Source of the DNA: Fodinibius sp. Rm-B-1B1-1
Lineage (GTDB): Bacteria; Bacteroidota; Rhodothermia; Balneolales; Balneolaceae
NCBI RefSeq assembly: GCF_038594945.1
Contig: NZ_JBCFYD010000002.1
Span: 1,364,001 to 1,428,000, forward strand
DNA length: 64,000 nt
Reading direction: 5' to 3'
The position numbers and the translations under genes are program-made. Position 1 is the stretch's first letter, and every line of letters begins with the position of its first letter. Positions 1-11,164 of the stretch are shown here, in pieces. The notes beneath the pieces were generated by a model. That model made no database searches. It saw only the letters and a program-made list of their open reading frames with translations, and was not told the origin of the DNA.

Positions 1-3000
1 GTATGAAACATTCTGAAAGTTTTCGATTCCACCTACCTTGCGCACCCATTCCTTAAGAGGTAAACGAACTTGATACCAGCGGTCCTGCTGATTAGGGCCG
101 TCCACTTTATCCACAATAAAAGTCCCCTCAGAACCGGGTTCGAGATCAGAAAAGTCGGCAGGGTTCCAATCAATTTCGTACTGAAAGTAAGCGTTATTTT
201 GCTCAACGATGGAAGGCGTAATCAAGCCCTCGGTATCGGGCTTGTTCGTTACCGCCTGCTTATCACCCTCATTGGGAGGAGTATTCCCATCGTGGTAACC
301 ATACATCCGAGAAAACCGTTCCTGAAGCTCTTGGCCCGCTACCTCGCTCTCACCGTAATACACATAATCATCATTCGATGGATCATCGACAATGTCCCGA
401 TAATTTTCAGTCCCTGCACCATAGGCTGAGGCCATCGCATCAATAAATTCAGAGAATAAGTTCTGCTCATTCTTATTATCGATCCCCCCTTCGTTAGGCG
501 CACCATCCAGTCCCACATCCGATAGCTCTCGCGTATCATTTGCAAACTGTCCCTCTGGTGAAGGCAGTGGGGATGGAATATATGACCGTGACTGACCACT
601 AATATTATCTTCCTGCAAATCCTGCGGCCGACGAACCAACCCATCCTCAGTATTGGTTTTGAAGTTTGGTACTACATCTTCCGAAACAACACCAATATCG
701 ATATACATTTTGCCGTCATAATCTTGTAGGTCTTGCGCTGTAGGAGTACGACCATTTGGTAATACCGACTGCACCCAAAATTCAAGAAACTCAATATTAT
801 TTTGCGTCAAATCTTCTTGCCCAGAAGGGAGTGTTGTCGTCATCCCACTCCAGGTACGCTCGGGCTCATCTTCGAGCAACGTTCGGAGATTTTCATTATA
901 GTTATACGGCCCGCGCTGGGTAGGATCAAAATGGACATCCAGCGTGTTGATAAAATTCTCCTCAGTCAACACATCGCGATTGGGAAATACATCCGTAACT
1001 TTCACCTGTTCCGTTTCGGGCGTAAAGTTAACGCCACCCAAAATTTGATCAATATTTTGAGGGATAGCATACCAGGCAAAAGTACCTCGCAAATCAGAGC
1101 GGGCAATTTTATCGGCAATATTAGTTGAGGGATTTTCAGGCGGATTATCTTCAAAAAACACCTCATCAGGCCCGTAACCCGGTACGGCAGCCGGTGCAGC
1201 CGCTAAATTCCAGCGTGATGGGTTCATAAAACTGAGTCCAATATCCGAACCCTCAAAATCATCAATAAACGACAACCCATTTCGCTCGTCCTCAAAGAGA
1301 CGATTCTGTTCAATGGCATCATTTACTGCACTGGTCTGCGATACATCGGGACGCAGATGAGCAAATTCACCGCTCAACGAAAAATTTGAATTTTCCTTGG
1401 TTTGCAGTAAGGGCACCTGATCAATAAGACGCGTTAGCCAAGGCGCATCGAAATAGGCATTGGCATCGACCCCAACAACGGAATTGTTCACCGGTTCATC
1501 GCCAATACGAATTTTATCTTGCAGTGGACGCTCTTTCAAATTAAAATAAGTGCTGCCCAACGTAATATTATCAGTAAACTCGTACTCTGCCCTAAGTCCT
1601 GTAAAACTCTTTTTCCCAATTTGAGTGAGCTGATTGTTTTCATATTCAATTTTGATCTCCTGTCCCTGGCGCAGATACTGCTCATTTAAAATCGTAATAC
1701 TCCCGATCGAATAATCCACAGCATAATCAGTCCCCTCCTGCAGTTCCCGACCGTTAGCAAAAACCTTAACTGATCCTTCCACCAACGAATATCCAAGTGA
1801 ATAACTCGATGAAATACTCCCCTTTGAGGTACCCTCAATTCTATAAAAACTATTCTTTGAACTTTGATTGGCATTTACCTTTTTCTCATCGTAAAGCTCA
1901 TCAAACGTAAGATCATTAATCCTCGTTTGATCAAGCCCGGTTTCGGAAAGCAGCGTTTGAATGCGATCCCCGAAGGGTTCCAAATACGGAAAGATGATTG
2001 TCCCTGTTGAAGGTTCCAATACCGAAGTGCTAAAATCGATTTTATTGTCAGGGTTGAGCGCCCCTTGCTGGTCAACACGATCAAGTCCCAAATCCTGCAA
2101 TAAAATAGCGTCGCGTTGGGGTAATGAGCTACTCGGTACATTCTGCTCGGTATACTTTATATCCAAATCCAATCCATCTTGCGTCAAATTATTGGCCCCC
2201 AGCGAGTATACATTTTTCATCATCAGTTCCCACAAAATATTGCTTGTTGTCACCGTTTGAGGACGCAATAGTTTTAAATAAATGCGTTCGTTACCACCCT
2301 GACTCACATCTCCTACGCTTATCGTTCCCCCCGTCTGGGGATTGCGATATTTGAATGATACCGCTAACGCCTGCCGCGATCCCAAATTCCGTTTTATAGA
2401 CAAATACCCGAGATTCCTGTTCAATTGGTAATCTGCCCCCTCTTGCAATGGAACAAAATATCCCTCAACAAAAGAAGACGAACTAACGCCAAAACTACCG
2501 GCTGAAACCCCCTCGGCCGGATCGCGATACTGGTCGAGAGTAGCCTCATCAAAACGGTCCTGCTCTTCGTCAGGTGGCAAATAGGTGCTGTCCGGATTTT
2601 GCACGACCCCAAGTTCGCCCAAGGCTATAGCCTGTCGTTCCCCTTCCTGCGATTGCGAAGCTTCACGTAGCACCCACACATTTATCTCAGTAAGCTGTAA
2701 GGCCTGCCCCTGCTGCTGAGGATTAGAAACATTATCCTCGAATTCCTGTCGCGTAAAGAAGTCCAGAAAAAAGTGCCGATCGGATTCATAATCTCCCGGA
2801 CGAATGGAAATTTCCCGCTCCTGTGCTCCACCCGTAATTGTTTCTGTTTGGTTGTCACCCTCTTGTTGAGATAAGACCGACGTCAACTTCAATGACCCAA
2901 TCTGTGCAACCGATTTAATTCCAAAAAGCGCACTCCCCCCACGCACCAGCGAATTGCCCGTCTGCATTGAGACATTCCCCAATTCCAGGCGCTGCAAAAT

Positions 3001-3726
3001 CTCATCGTCATAACCATCATACACAATGCTAAGGCGGTTCATAAAATCAAAATCGCGCTCAGTATCCCAGTCGGTTTGTATCGACAGTTTATCCCCAATA
3101 GTCCCCTGAATATTCAGCTTCAGATTTTGCTCAAAAGTAGGATCAATCTGTCGGCGCTGATCCTCGGGAATTTCAGGATTTTCGGTTGTCTGTATCGATG
3201 CCCCTACGTTCATGTTAGCTGTTCCGTTGATCCGGAGATTCACTTCCGGTTTCCCAAAAATCGTTGTAAAGGCTGATTCTTCTCCCCCCGGGATATCCAA
3301 GTTAAAGTCAAGCAACCCCTCACGCTGCTGACTTCGAGACTCTTGTTCTTGGATCAAAAGCTGCCAATTGTTTTTCAAATGACGGCGCTTCGACTCTTCA
3401 GCATATTCCTCAAAATCCATTACATAACTTGAAGCCACTGGCATCTCATACAAAAACCGCTGACTGCTATAGGTGCCCAACGAATCGCGCTGCACATAGG
3501 TCTGCTCTTGCTGAAGTGGGATATAAAAAAGCTTGGGCGGCATATTGAGAAATGGGTACGAGACAGCAGGCAACGGATATACTTTGGCTAATGTATCCGG
3601 TCGGGACTCCGTTCTGCCAACCGAATCGGCTTGAATTTGGGCCATACCATACTCAGGGACTGCCAAAATAATGGGCAGACAAATAAATAAAAAAAACGTA
3701 CAAAAATTGGATAGTTTGAGCTGCAC
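1..3726 (-). CDS. sprA: SprA, type IX secretion translocon (N-terminal half, cut by window edge)
   Basis: This is the giant outer-membrane barrel through which type IX secretion (T9SS) cargo leaves the cell; in gliding Bacteroidota it also supports motility. The minus frame is open from a GTG at 3726 to base 1 (1242 codons, no stop); the family is usually well over 2000 residues, so roughly half is present. The GTG is the first usable start after an in-frame TAA. It gives a signal peptide: basic start VQLKLSN, hydrophobic core around FFLFICLPIILAV, then Ala at MAQ. After it come SprA-type stretches such as PPKLFYIPL, a QTDWDTERDFDFMNRL segment, and repeated beta-rich passages. The start codon is uncertain and no clear Shine-Dalgarno sequence is present. 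A matching Plug protein gene lies at 18330-19637. Family call is from recognition of conserved motifs; the C-terminal half could not be checked. Confidence 0.9.
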   Translation of the reverse strand, partial: MQLKLSNFCTFFLFICLPIILAVPEYGMAQIQADSVGRTESRPDTLAKVYPLPAVSYPFLNMPPKLFYIPLQQEQTYVQRDSLGTYSSQRFLYEMPVASSYVMDFEEYAEESKRRHLKNNWQLLIQEQESRSQQREGLLDFNLDIPGGEESAFTTIFGKPEVNLRINGTANMNVGASIQTTENPEIPEDQRRQIDPTFEQNLKLNIQGTIGDKLSIQTDWDTERDFDFMNRLSIVYDGYDDEILQRLELGNVSMQTGNSLVRGGSALFGIKSVAQIGSLKLTSVLSQQEGDNQTETITGGAQEREISIRPGDYESDRHFFLDFFTRQEFEDNVSNPQQQGQALQLTEINVWVLREASQSQEGERQAIALGELGVVQNPDSTYLPPDEEQDRFDEATLDQYRDPAEGVSAGSFGVSSSSFVEGYFVPLQEGADYQLNRNLGYLSIKRNLGSRQALAVSFKYRNPQTGGTISVGDVSQGGNERIYLKLLRPQTVTTSNILWELMMKNVYSLGANNLTQDGLDLDIKYTEQNVPSSSLPQRDAILLQDLGLDRVDQQGALNPDNKIDFSTSVLEPSTGTIIFPYLEPFGDRIQTLLSETGLDQTRINDLTFDELYDEKKVNANQSSKNSFYRIEGTSKGSISSSYSLGYSLVEGSVKVFANGRELQEGTDYAVDYSIGSITILNEQYLRQGQEIKIEYENNQLTQIGKKSFTGLRAEYEFTDNITLGSTYFNLKERPLQDKIRIGDEPVNNSVVGVDANAYFDAPWLTRLIDQVPLLQTKENSNFSLSGEFAHLRPDVSQTSAVNDAIEQNRLFEDERNGLSFIDDFEGSDIGLSFMNPSRWNLAAAPAAVPGYGPDEVFFEDNPPENPSTNIADKIARSDLRGTFAWYAIPQNIDQILGGVNFTPETEQVKVTDVFPNRDVLTEENFINTLDVHFDPTQRGPYNYNENLRTLLEDEPERTWSGMTTTLPSGQEDLTQNNIEFLEFWVQSVLPNGRTPTAQDLQDYDGKMYIDIGVVSEDVVPNFKTNTEDGLVRRPQDLQEDNISGQSRSYIPSPLPSPEGQFANDTRELSDVGLDGAPNEGGIDNKNEQNLFSEFIDAMASAYGAGTENYRDIVDDPSNDDYVYYGESEVAGQELQERFSRMYGYHDGNTPPNEGDKQAVTNKPDTEGLITPSIVEQNNAYFQYEIDWNPADFSDLEPGSEGTFIVDKVDGPNQQDRWYQVRLPLKEWVRKVGGIENFQNVSY

Positions 3727-3904
3727 GAAACCGTTGCAGAATAAATTAATGTATTACATCTATCAACTAACTATAGTAGCAATATGCTATATACAGCTCC
3801 TTTTTTTGAAATGATTATTTCCCTTACGCTCCGCAGCATTATAATAGATTCCCACTTTTCATAAAAGTATAAACTCTGGGTTTGTCCTCATAATAAATAT
3901 CCAT

Positions 3905-3935
3905 TTTGTAAAGAACCCATATAGGCCTAATTTTA
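3905..3935 (+). promoter_or_regulatory. Candidate Bacteroidota-type promoter for lptF-lptG
   Basis: TTTG (3905-3908), a 19-base spacer and TAATTTTA (3928-3935) match the Bacteroidota sigma-A pattern TTTG / TAnnTTTG in all but the last base. The start codon of lptF follows 23 bases after the box, which would leave a leader of roughly 15 bases. Pattern match only. Confidence 0.4.
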
Positions 3936-3957
3936 GGCTGATCAACAAATAAACAAT

Positions 3958-5397
3958 ATGCGATTACTTCCCAATAAATTACAATTAGATATTCTTAAGC
4001 GGCATGTAGGGCCCTTCGTATTTTGTTTTTGCACCCTCATGTTTTTGCTGCTGATGCAGTTTCTCATTCTCTATATCGATATGCTGATCGGTAAAGGACT
4101 GCCCCTGGGGGTGATTTTAGAACTTATTGTGACCAACTTAGCCTCAATGGTAGTGCTTGCAGTCCCCATGGCTGTGTTAGTGGCCTCTTTGATGGCTTTT
4201 GGGAAAATAACAGAGCTAAACGAACTAACCGCTTTGCGGGCAGCGGGTGTAAATCCTATCCAAATTATTAGCCCAGTACTGGTATCGGCCGTTTTGCTTT
4301 CCATTTTTCTGATGTGGTTTTCAAATGACATCTTGCCAGATGCTAATCAACGTGCGCGATCACTTTTCATTGATATCCGACTTAAAAAACCAGGCTTTGA
4401 TCTCAAGGAAAATGAATTTTATGAGGGGATCGACAATTATACATTCTTAGTCAAAAAAATTACCAATGAGTCTGATTCCCTGCATAACGTCACTATTTAT
4501 CAACATCCTACCCGTGACCGAAAAGAAGCCTATATAAAAGCCCAAAACGGACGGCTCGAAAGTGAACAGGATGGCCAAACTCTTACCCTTTTTCTCAATA
4601 ACGGATCAGTACTCCGAAAACTTGACCGACGTCAAAAGGGAAAACTTATTGATGTCTTCGAAGAAACGAAATTTGACCGCTATCGCATTAGTTTTGATTT
4701 ATCTGATCTGGCATTTTCTCGCTCTAATCCGGCCGACCGCTCCCGCAACGACCGGACCATGAATATCCAAGCGATGAGCAGTGTTGTTGACTCTTTGCGT
4801 AATCAGATTGAAAACCAAAGAGAGCAGATTATTGAGAATAACCGCTATATTTATCCCACACTTAGCAATCAAAATACTGGTAAAAAAAGGGAACCGCATC
4901 TCAACCGAAATCGTGTTGATACCACAGACATCCCCTATTACAGTACCTATTTAGCACTGCAACATCTTCAATCAAAAAATGAGCAGCAACGATTACACGA
5001 TATAGCTTTAATGAAGCTGCGCAATTATAAATCATTCGTCGAAGATATTACGCAAGACACTCAGTGGCGACTTGAAAAAATTGCGCAGTACCTCGTTGAA
5101 ATCCATAAAAAGTTTTCTATACCCATAGCATGTATTGTTTTCGTGCTGCTGGGTGCCCCTATAGGCATGTATACTAAAAAGGGGAATCTTGGATATGCAG
5201 CCCTCATCGGTACCGTCTTTTTAACATTCTACTGGATTTCCATAATCCAAGGCGAAAAAATGGCCGATCGTCTGTTTATTTCTCCCTTTACCGGTATGTG
5301 GATATCTGATATTGTGCTTGGCTTGGTAGGCCTCATATTGGTCATCAGCATTAGCACCCCTTTTCAACTTTCAAAGCTTTGGAACAGCAGTGACTAA
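3958..5397 (+). CDS. lptF: LPS export permease LptF (YjgP/YjgQ family)
   Basis: Inner-membrane subunit of the LptB2FG ABC transporter that pulls lipopolysaccharide out of the inner membrane for transfer to LptC and the periplasmic bridge. The first gene of an lptF-lptG pair. It shows the family layout: an N-terminal amphipathic start followed by membrane segments near residues 18-45, 60-82 and 102-122, the coupling-helix-like stretch ITELNELTALRAAGVNP around 84-100, a periplasmic beta-rich region, and three C-terminal membrane segments from about 395. At 479 residues it is about 100 longer than proteobacterial LptF. The extra is a charged, coiled-coil-like insert (roughly 265-370, rich in Q, N, E, R) before the last membrane segments, a feature often seen in Bacteroidota homologues. 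ATG start at 3958; the stop overlaps the next start. Which of the pair is LptF and which LptG is by gene order. Confidence 0.88.
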   Translation: MRLLPNKLQLDILKRHVGPFVFCFCTLMFLLLMQFLILYIDMLIGKGLPLGVILELIVTNLASMVVLAVPMAVLVASLMAFGKITELNELTALRAAGVNPIQIISPVLVSAVLLSIFLMWFSNDILPDANQRARSLFIDIRLKKPGFDLKENEFYEGIDNYTFLVKKITNESDSLHNVTIYQHPTRDRKEAYIKAQNGRLESEQDGQTLTLFLNNGSVLRKLDRRQKGKLIDVFEETKFDRYRISFDLSDLAFSRSNPADRSRNDRTMNIQAMSSVVDSLRNQIENQREQIIENNRYIYPTLSNQNTGKKREPHLNRNRVDTTDIPYYSTYLALQHLQSKNEQQRLHDIALMKLRNYKSFVEDITQDTQWRLEKIAQYLVEIHKKFSIPIACIVFVLLGAPIGMYTKKGNLGYAALIGTVFLTFYWISIIQGEKMADRLFISPFTGMWISDIVLGLVGLILVISISTPFQLSKLWNSSD

Positions 5398-6472
5398 AAA
5401 GATTGATCGCTACATATTTTTTAGAATGCTAACCATCACCCTCTTTGTGATGGCGGTACTGATCTTCATTTTTATCGTCATCGACTTCTCTGAAAACAGC
5501 GAAGATTTTACCGACAAAGGTGCCACCTTTGTTCAAGTATTTGGTGTCTACTATCTCAATTATATCCCCGAAATTATACGGTTGATTATTCCTGTCGCTG
5601 TATTTATTGCCTGCCTCTATTTAACAGGACAAATGGCTGAACGGCTCGAAATTACGGCCCTAAAAGCAGCTGGTATCAGCCTTTATCGCCTTATGGCACC
5701 CTACCTGGCCTTTGCTTTTTTGATGACCGCTACGATGAGTTATTTGGATGCATTTGTAATTCCTAATACCAATGAAACCCGTATTGCTTTCGAACAGGAA
5801 TATCTTAGTGGAAAATCAGACAAAGTAGATACGAATCGTATTTTTCGTCAGGAATCAGAAAATTCCATCTTTAAAATCAATTATTTCAATACCAGTAAAC
5901 AAACAGGATACCGTGTAGACGTAGTAAAATTTGAGGGTGACAGCATCTCTGAAAAGCTTTTCATACAACGCATGATTTGGCAAAAAGAACAAGAGCATTG
6001 GAAGTTTGAAAACGTTACGAAGCAAACGTTTAATGAGATGGGATACAAAGAAGTTCATATCGACTCGATGGACACAACACTAAATATTTATCCCCGTGAT
6101 CTAACCCGAAAAACTTCTGATATCTATCAACTTACCTATCCCGAAGCGCAAAACTATATTGCAGCCATTGAACGCAGCGGTGCTGGCGGCGTTGAGCTCC
6201 CAAAGGTGCAGCTTTACGGACGCTATGCCTATCCCTTCTCTATAATCATCGTCTCTATTGTAGGCTTTGCACTTGCCTCAGTACGACGAAAAGGTGGCAA
6301 AGGCTTTTATATCGCAGCCGGACTGGCTGTCAGCTTCCTCTACCTGGTGATGATGAAAGTTATTGAACCTTTTGGCGGCCAAGGGACTATCTCTCCCATG
6401 TTAGCCGCCACCCTCCCTCACCTGATATTCTTAGTTGTAGGGGTCAGCATTTTAGTTAATGCCCGTAAGTGA
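5390..6472 (+). CDS. lptG: LPS export permease LptG (YjgP/YjgQ family)
   Basis: Second permease of the LPS extraction ABC transporter, paired with the gene just upstream. 360 residues, the usual family length. It has an N-terminal membrane segment (about 10-30, TLFVMAVLIFIFIVID), the family stretch AERLEITALKAAGISLYRLM around 84-103, a periplasmic jellyroll region, and C-terminal membrane segments from about 280 with YAYPFSIIIVSIVGFALAS. The start is a GTG at 5390 that overlaps the end of lptF by 8 bases, so the two are translationally coupled. No lptB is in the window; lptC and an OstA-like gene lie at another locus (37233-39296). Confidence 0.88.
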   Translation: MTKKIDRYIFFRMLTITLFVMAVLIFIFIVIDFSENSEDFTDKGATFVQVFGVYYLNYIPEIIRLIIPVAVFIACLYLTGQMAERLEITALKAAGISLYRLMAPYLAFAFLMTATMSYLDAFVIPNTNETRIAFEQEYLSGKSDKVDTNRIFRQESENSIFKINYFNTSKQTGYRVDVVKFEGDSISEKLFIQRMIWQKEQEHWKFENVTKQTFNEMGYKEVHIDSMDTTLNIYPRDLTRKTSDIYQLTYPEAQNYIAAIERSGAGGVELPKVQLYGRYAYPFSIIIVSIVGFALASVRRKGGKGFYIAAGLAVSFLYLVMMKVIEPFGGQGTISPMLAATLPHLIFLVVGVSILVNARK

Positions 6473-6498
6473 TAACTCAGTACTTTCGTAAAAACTTC

Positions 6499-8089
<1,591 letters not shown>

Positions 8090-8120
8090 CCGCTTGCAGC
8101 CAAGCGCCTCTCCTAAAATT

Positions 8121-8450
8121 TCACAACGACTTTATATGCAGTGCTTCAATAGCGGTATCTAGCGAGCAAATGCCATCACGATAACTTTCGACCCAATGAA
8201 CCACGCGCTGACGACGACGTTCTACATGAGGATCGCAGCTGGAATATTGCCCTTTTAATTCATCAACCATTGCTGACACATCATCTTTGATTTCCATCTT
8301 CAGCGCATCAGGAATATCCCCCCATCCCATCAGCTTAAACATATCCTGGAGTTCACGGTGCTCTTTTTCAGCCTCTTTGAGGACTTTTCGAAGAACAGGC
8401 TCTAAATTGGTATCCAGACGTTTATTCGTTGTTTTTATCGCAGTATTCAT
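8121..8450 (-). CDS. Small conserved-looking protein of unknown function
   Basis: I do not recognise this 109-residue protein. It is hydrophilic and predicted mostly helical, with no signal peptide or membrane segment. The middle has the unusual stretch FKLMGWGDIPDALK, and the C-terminal half is charged (DPHVERRRQRVVHWVESY) with two Cys residues well apart. It has its own ATG, a terminator downstream and a promoter-like box upstream (8483-8490), so it is probably a monocistronic real gene. Cytoplasmic location is inferred. No function is assigned. Confidence 0.7.
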   Translation of the reverse strand: MNTAIKTTNKRLDTNLEPVLRKVLKEAEKEHRELQDMFKLMGWGDIPDALKMEIKDDVSAMVDELKGQYSSCDPHVERRRQRVVHWVESYRDGICSLDTAIEALHIKSL

Positions 8451-8482
8451 GGTGAATTCTTTTGTTTAGTTGATGTTCAGTT

Positions 8483-8490
8483 CAAACCTA
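8483..8490 (-). promoter_or_regulatory. Candidate -7 promoter box for the 8121-8450 gene
   Basis: TAGGTTTG on the minus strand matches TAnnTTTG exactly and lies 33 bases before the ATG at 8450. No TTG element is present 17-23 bases upstream; an 18-bp palindrome (8501-8518) occupies that position instead. Confidence 0.35.
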
Positions 8491-8500
8491 ATAACTAACA

Positions 8501-8518
8501 GTGACACCGTTATGTCAC
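8501..8518. promoter_or_regulatory. 18-bp palindrome in a divergent promoter region, possible operator
   Basis: GTGACA-CCGTTA-TGTCAC is a perfect 6+6 inverted repeat. It lies just upstream of the -7-like box of the minus-strand gene and between that gene and the divergent GH97 gene. Position and symmetry suggest a dimeric regulator site; the regulator is unknown. Confidence 0.3.
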
Positions 8519-8645
8519 CCCACTTTTGAGAAGATTTCAATACCTCGAGGAAGCACTGCATGACCTTTCATAAGTCAGTTGTTTTTTAATCTAAAACCAT
8601 GAATTTTAAGAGCCGCCAATAATTTAGTACACCAATAACTTACTT

Positions 8646-10757
8646 ATGCAATATTTGAAAGCGCTTTCATTCACAATTATTAGCTTATTTTTATTCATGG
8701 CCTGTAATATGGAAGACCTGTCAACCGTCTCTTCCCCTAATGGAAATCTTTTGGTGACATTCTCGCTATCAGATTCGGGAACCCCACAATACGCCGCACA
8801 ATACGAGGGGGCCCAAATTATTGACACTTCTGGCCTGGGATTTGAATTCAGAGATGCACTCCCGTTAAATGACAGCCTACGGATCACAAATATTGAAAGC
8901 CGGTCGTTTGATGAAACGTGGCAGCCGGTGTGGGGCGAGCAAGAGGAAGTCCGGAATCAGTATAATGAGTTGCTGATCTCACTTGAAGAAACAGGCAATA
9001 CCAACCGTACTATCAATGTACGATTTCGAGTTTTTGATGATGGGATCGGGTTCCGCTATGAAGTTCCCGAACAAGAATCTATGGGCGATAGCTTGTTCAT
9101 TATGGATGAAAAAACTGAGTTTGCCCTTACCGGCGACCACACCAGCTGGTGGATTCCCGCCGACTACGATAGCTACGAATACAATTACAAGCAGTCAAAA
9201 GTAAGCGCGATTGATGCCTCTGAATTCGCCAGTGAAAATGAACGTGTGGATCGCCAGATTGATAACTTTAACGCAGCTAATACTCCCCTCACCATGAAAA
9301 CGGCTGATGGGGTTTACCTTAGTTTCCACGAAGCAAATCTCACCGACTATGCGGGTATGACCCTTGGTGTAACTGGAGATTTAAAGTTAAAAAGTGAACT
9401 CGTACCCTGGGCTGATGGCACGAAAGTCAAAACTAAAGCCCCTTTTAATACGCCCTGGCGTACTATTCAAGTTAGCAAAAGCGCTGGTGATCTGGCTGAG
9501 TCATTCATCCTTCAAAATCTAAACAACCCCAATAAACTTAAAAATACTTCCTGGATAGAACCCATGAAGTACACTGGAATTTGGTGGGAAATGCATATCG
9601 AAAAATCAGCCTGGGGTATGGAAGAAGCTGCAGAAGGATCTTTTGACAATCCGGGAAGATCAGCCCATGGAGCTACCACCGAAAATGCTAAACGTTATAT
9701 AGATTTCAATAACCGGGCTGAAATCCGTGGACTGCTCATCGAGGGCTGGAATACCGGCTGGGAATACTGGGGAACTGATTCGCTGGGCTTTTTCGATTTC
9801 ACTACCCCCTACCCTGATTTCGATCTGCAGGAAGTAGCCGATTACGCCCAAGAAAATAATGTAGCCTTGGTTGGTCATCACGAAACATCGGGACAAGCTG
9901 CCCACTACGAAACCCGGCTTGATACTGCTTTTCAACTATATCAAGATCTGGGCATCCATCACGTGAAAACAGGCTATGCCGGCGGCGTAATCCCCAAGGG
10001 AGAATATCACCACGGACAATGGATGGTTCGCCATTATCGTAACGTGGTGGAAAAAGCAGCGAAGTACCAAATTGGCGTCAATGCTCACGAACCTATCAAG
10101 GCAACCGGGCTACGACGGACCTATCCCAATATGATGACCCGTGAAGGCGTTCGTGGTATGGAATATAATGCCTGGAGCGAAGGCATGCCTCCCGGGCATA
10201 CCACTATTCTACCATTTACTCGTGTTCTGGGAGGGCCTATTGATTACACACCCGGCATTTTTGATATCACATTTGATGAATATTCAGATGACGAACAAGT
10301 AAAGTCGACCTTAGCTAACCAGTTGGCACTGTATGTTGTGCTCTACAGCCCCATGCAGATGGCGGCCGATCTTCCCGAAAACTACCTGACTGATGATGGA
10401 GAATTTCATCCCATGTTTCAGTTTATTCATGAGGTACCTGTAGACTGGGATACCTCACACATTCTGGACGCTCAAATTGGTGATTATGTAGTGACTACGC
10501 GGAAAGAAAAAAGAACAGATAACTGGTTTTTAGGAGCTATTACCGATGAAGAGGAACGTACAAAGAAAGTTTCCCTGGATTTCCTTGATGATGGCAAAAC
10601 ATACGAGGCTATCATCTATCATGATGGAGAAAATGCTCACTGGCAGGATAATCCCACCGATTATCAAATAAAGACCCAGGAAGTGACAGCTGGTACTACG
10701 CTTGAACTCTGGATGGCTCCGGGTGGCGGAACGGCCATCAGCTTTGAGGCGTTATAA
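8646..10757 (+). CDS. GH97 alpha-glucosidase lipoprotein (SusB-like, inverting type)
   Basis: Glycoside hydrolase family 97 enzyme, expected to cleave alpha-glucosidic bonds of starch-derived oligosaccharides in the periplasm or at the outer membrane. The N-terminus is a lipoprotein signal (hydrophobic run to LFLFMAC, Cys at about 20). Then comes the GH97 N-terminal beta-sandwich beginning SPNGNLLVTF, the (beta/alpha)8 barrel with YTGIWWEMHI, and a C-terminal beta domain. The stretch HHVKTGYAGGVIPKGE has Gly where retaining GH97 enzymes carry an Asp nucleophile. The Glu-rich motifs NAHEP (Glu about 481) and REGVRGMEYNAW (Glu about 500 and 506) are present. By family knowledge this is the inverting SusB pattern. 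703 residues is normal. No SusC/SusD genes are adjacent, so it is not in a typical utilisation locus here. Confidence 0.93.
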   Translation: MQYLKALSFTIISLFLFMACNMEDLSTVSSPNGNLLVTFSLSDSGTPQYAAQYEGAQIIDTSGLGFEFRDALPLNDSLRITNIESRSFDETWQPVWGEQEEVRNQYNELLISLEETGNTNRTINVRFRVFDDGIGFRYEVPEQESMGDSLFIMDEKTEFALTGDHTSWWIPADYDSYEYNYKQSKVSAIDASEFASENERVDRQIDNFNAANTPLTMKTADGVYLSFHEANLTDYAGMTLGVTGDLKLKSELVPWADGTKVKTKAPFNTPWRTIQVSKSAGDLAESFILQNLNNPNKLKNTSWIEPMKYTGIWWEMHIEKSAWGMEEAAEGSFDNPGRSAHGATTENAKRYIDFNNRAEIRGLLIEGWNTGWEYWGTDSLGFFDFTTPYPDFDLQEVADYAQENNVALVGHHETSGQAAHYETRLDTAFQLYQDLGIHHVKTGYAGGVIPKGEYHHGQWMVRHYRNVVEKAAKYQIGVNAHEPIKATGLRRTYPNMMTREGVRGMEYNAWSEGMPPGHTTILPFTRVLGGPIDYTPGIFDITFDEYSDDEQVKSTLANQLALYVVLYSPMQMAADLPENYLTDDGEFHPMFQFIHEVPVDWDTSHILDAQIGDYVVTTRKEKRTDNWFLGAITDEEERTKKVSLDFLDDGKTYEAIIYHDGENAHWQDNPTDYQIKTQEVTAGTTLELWMAPGGGTAISFEAL

Positions 10758-10784
10758 AATTCGACGTCACTAAAACATCGAGTT

Positions 10785-11081
10785 ATGTTTACGCTTTATC
10801 ACCAAAAGTCGGATACTTTTACAAACTGGGTAGAAAACAAACTACAGGAGATGGTCGTAGCCCACAAAGTTGTTGATATAGATGAATATAATTCCGATTC
10901 CCTACCCGAAAATATCTCTACTGATGACTTGCCGATACTGAGTGATGGCCACAAGCATTGCTCATCTCCTGAGGAGATCAAAACATTTCTCGAGGAATTA
11001 GACAGAGACTTGCAGTTTAGTCGAAGCCTGACCTCTGATGCCTGTGTCATAGATCCCGATAACCCCAAGAAGTGTCTTTAA
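10785..11081 (+). CDS. Small protein, possibly thioredoxin/glutaredoxin-like fold without active-site Cys
   Basis: 98 residues, starting 27 bases after the GH97 stop, so probably cotranscribed. The start MFTLYHQ is followed by a helix and a beta strand (VVAHKVVDID). Then comes LPILSDG, resembling the cis-Pro strand of glutaredoxin/GST N-domains, and a final helix SPEEIKTFLEELDRDL. The usual CxxC position (after LYHQKS) holds no Cys. Two Cys sit at the extreme C-terminus instead (DACVIDPDNPKKCL). The fold guess is inference from pattern only and the function is unknown. A strong terminator follows at 11125-11164. Confidence 0.7.
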   Translation: MFTLYHQKSDTFTNWVENKLQEMVVAHKVVDIDEYNSDSLPENISTDDLPILSDGHKHCSSPEEIKTFLEELDRDLQFSRSLTSDACVIDPDNPKKCL

Positions 11082-11124
11082 AAGCAATACCCTTTTAAAC
11101 AAATTGGTTTGATATCCCAAGAAG

Positions 11125-11164
11125 GATCCATCCGGCAACAATAACTTCGGATGGATCTTTTTTT
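11125..11164 (+). terminator. Intrinsic terminator after the GH97 / small-protein pair
   Basis: A perfect 10-bp stem, GATCCATCCG with CGGATGGATC, is followed by seven T. It abuts the stop codon of folD on the opposite strand, so it closes the plus-strand transcript between convergent genes. Confidence 0.85.
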
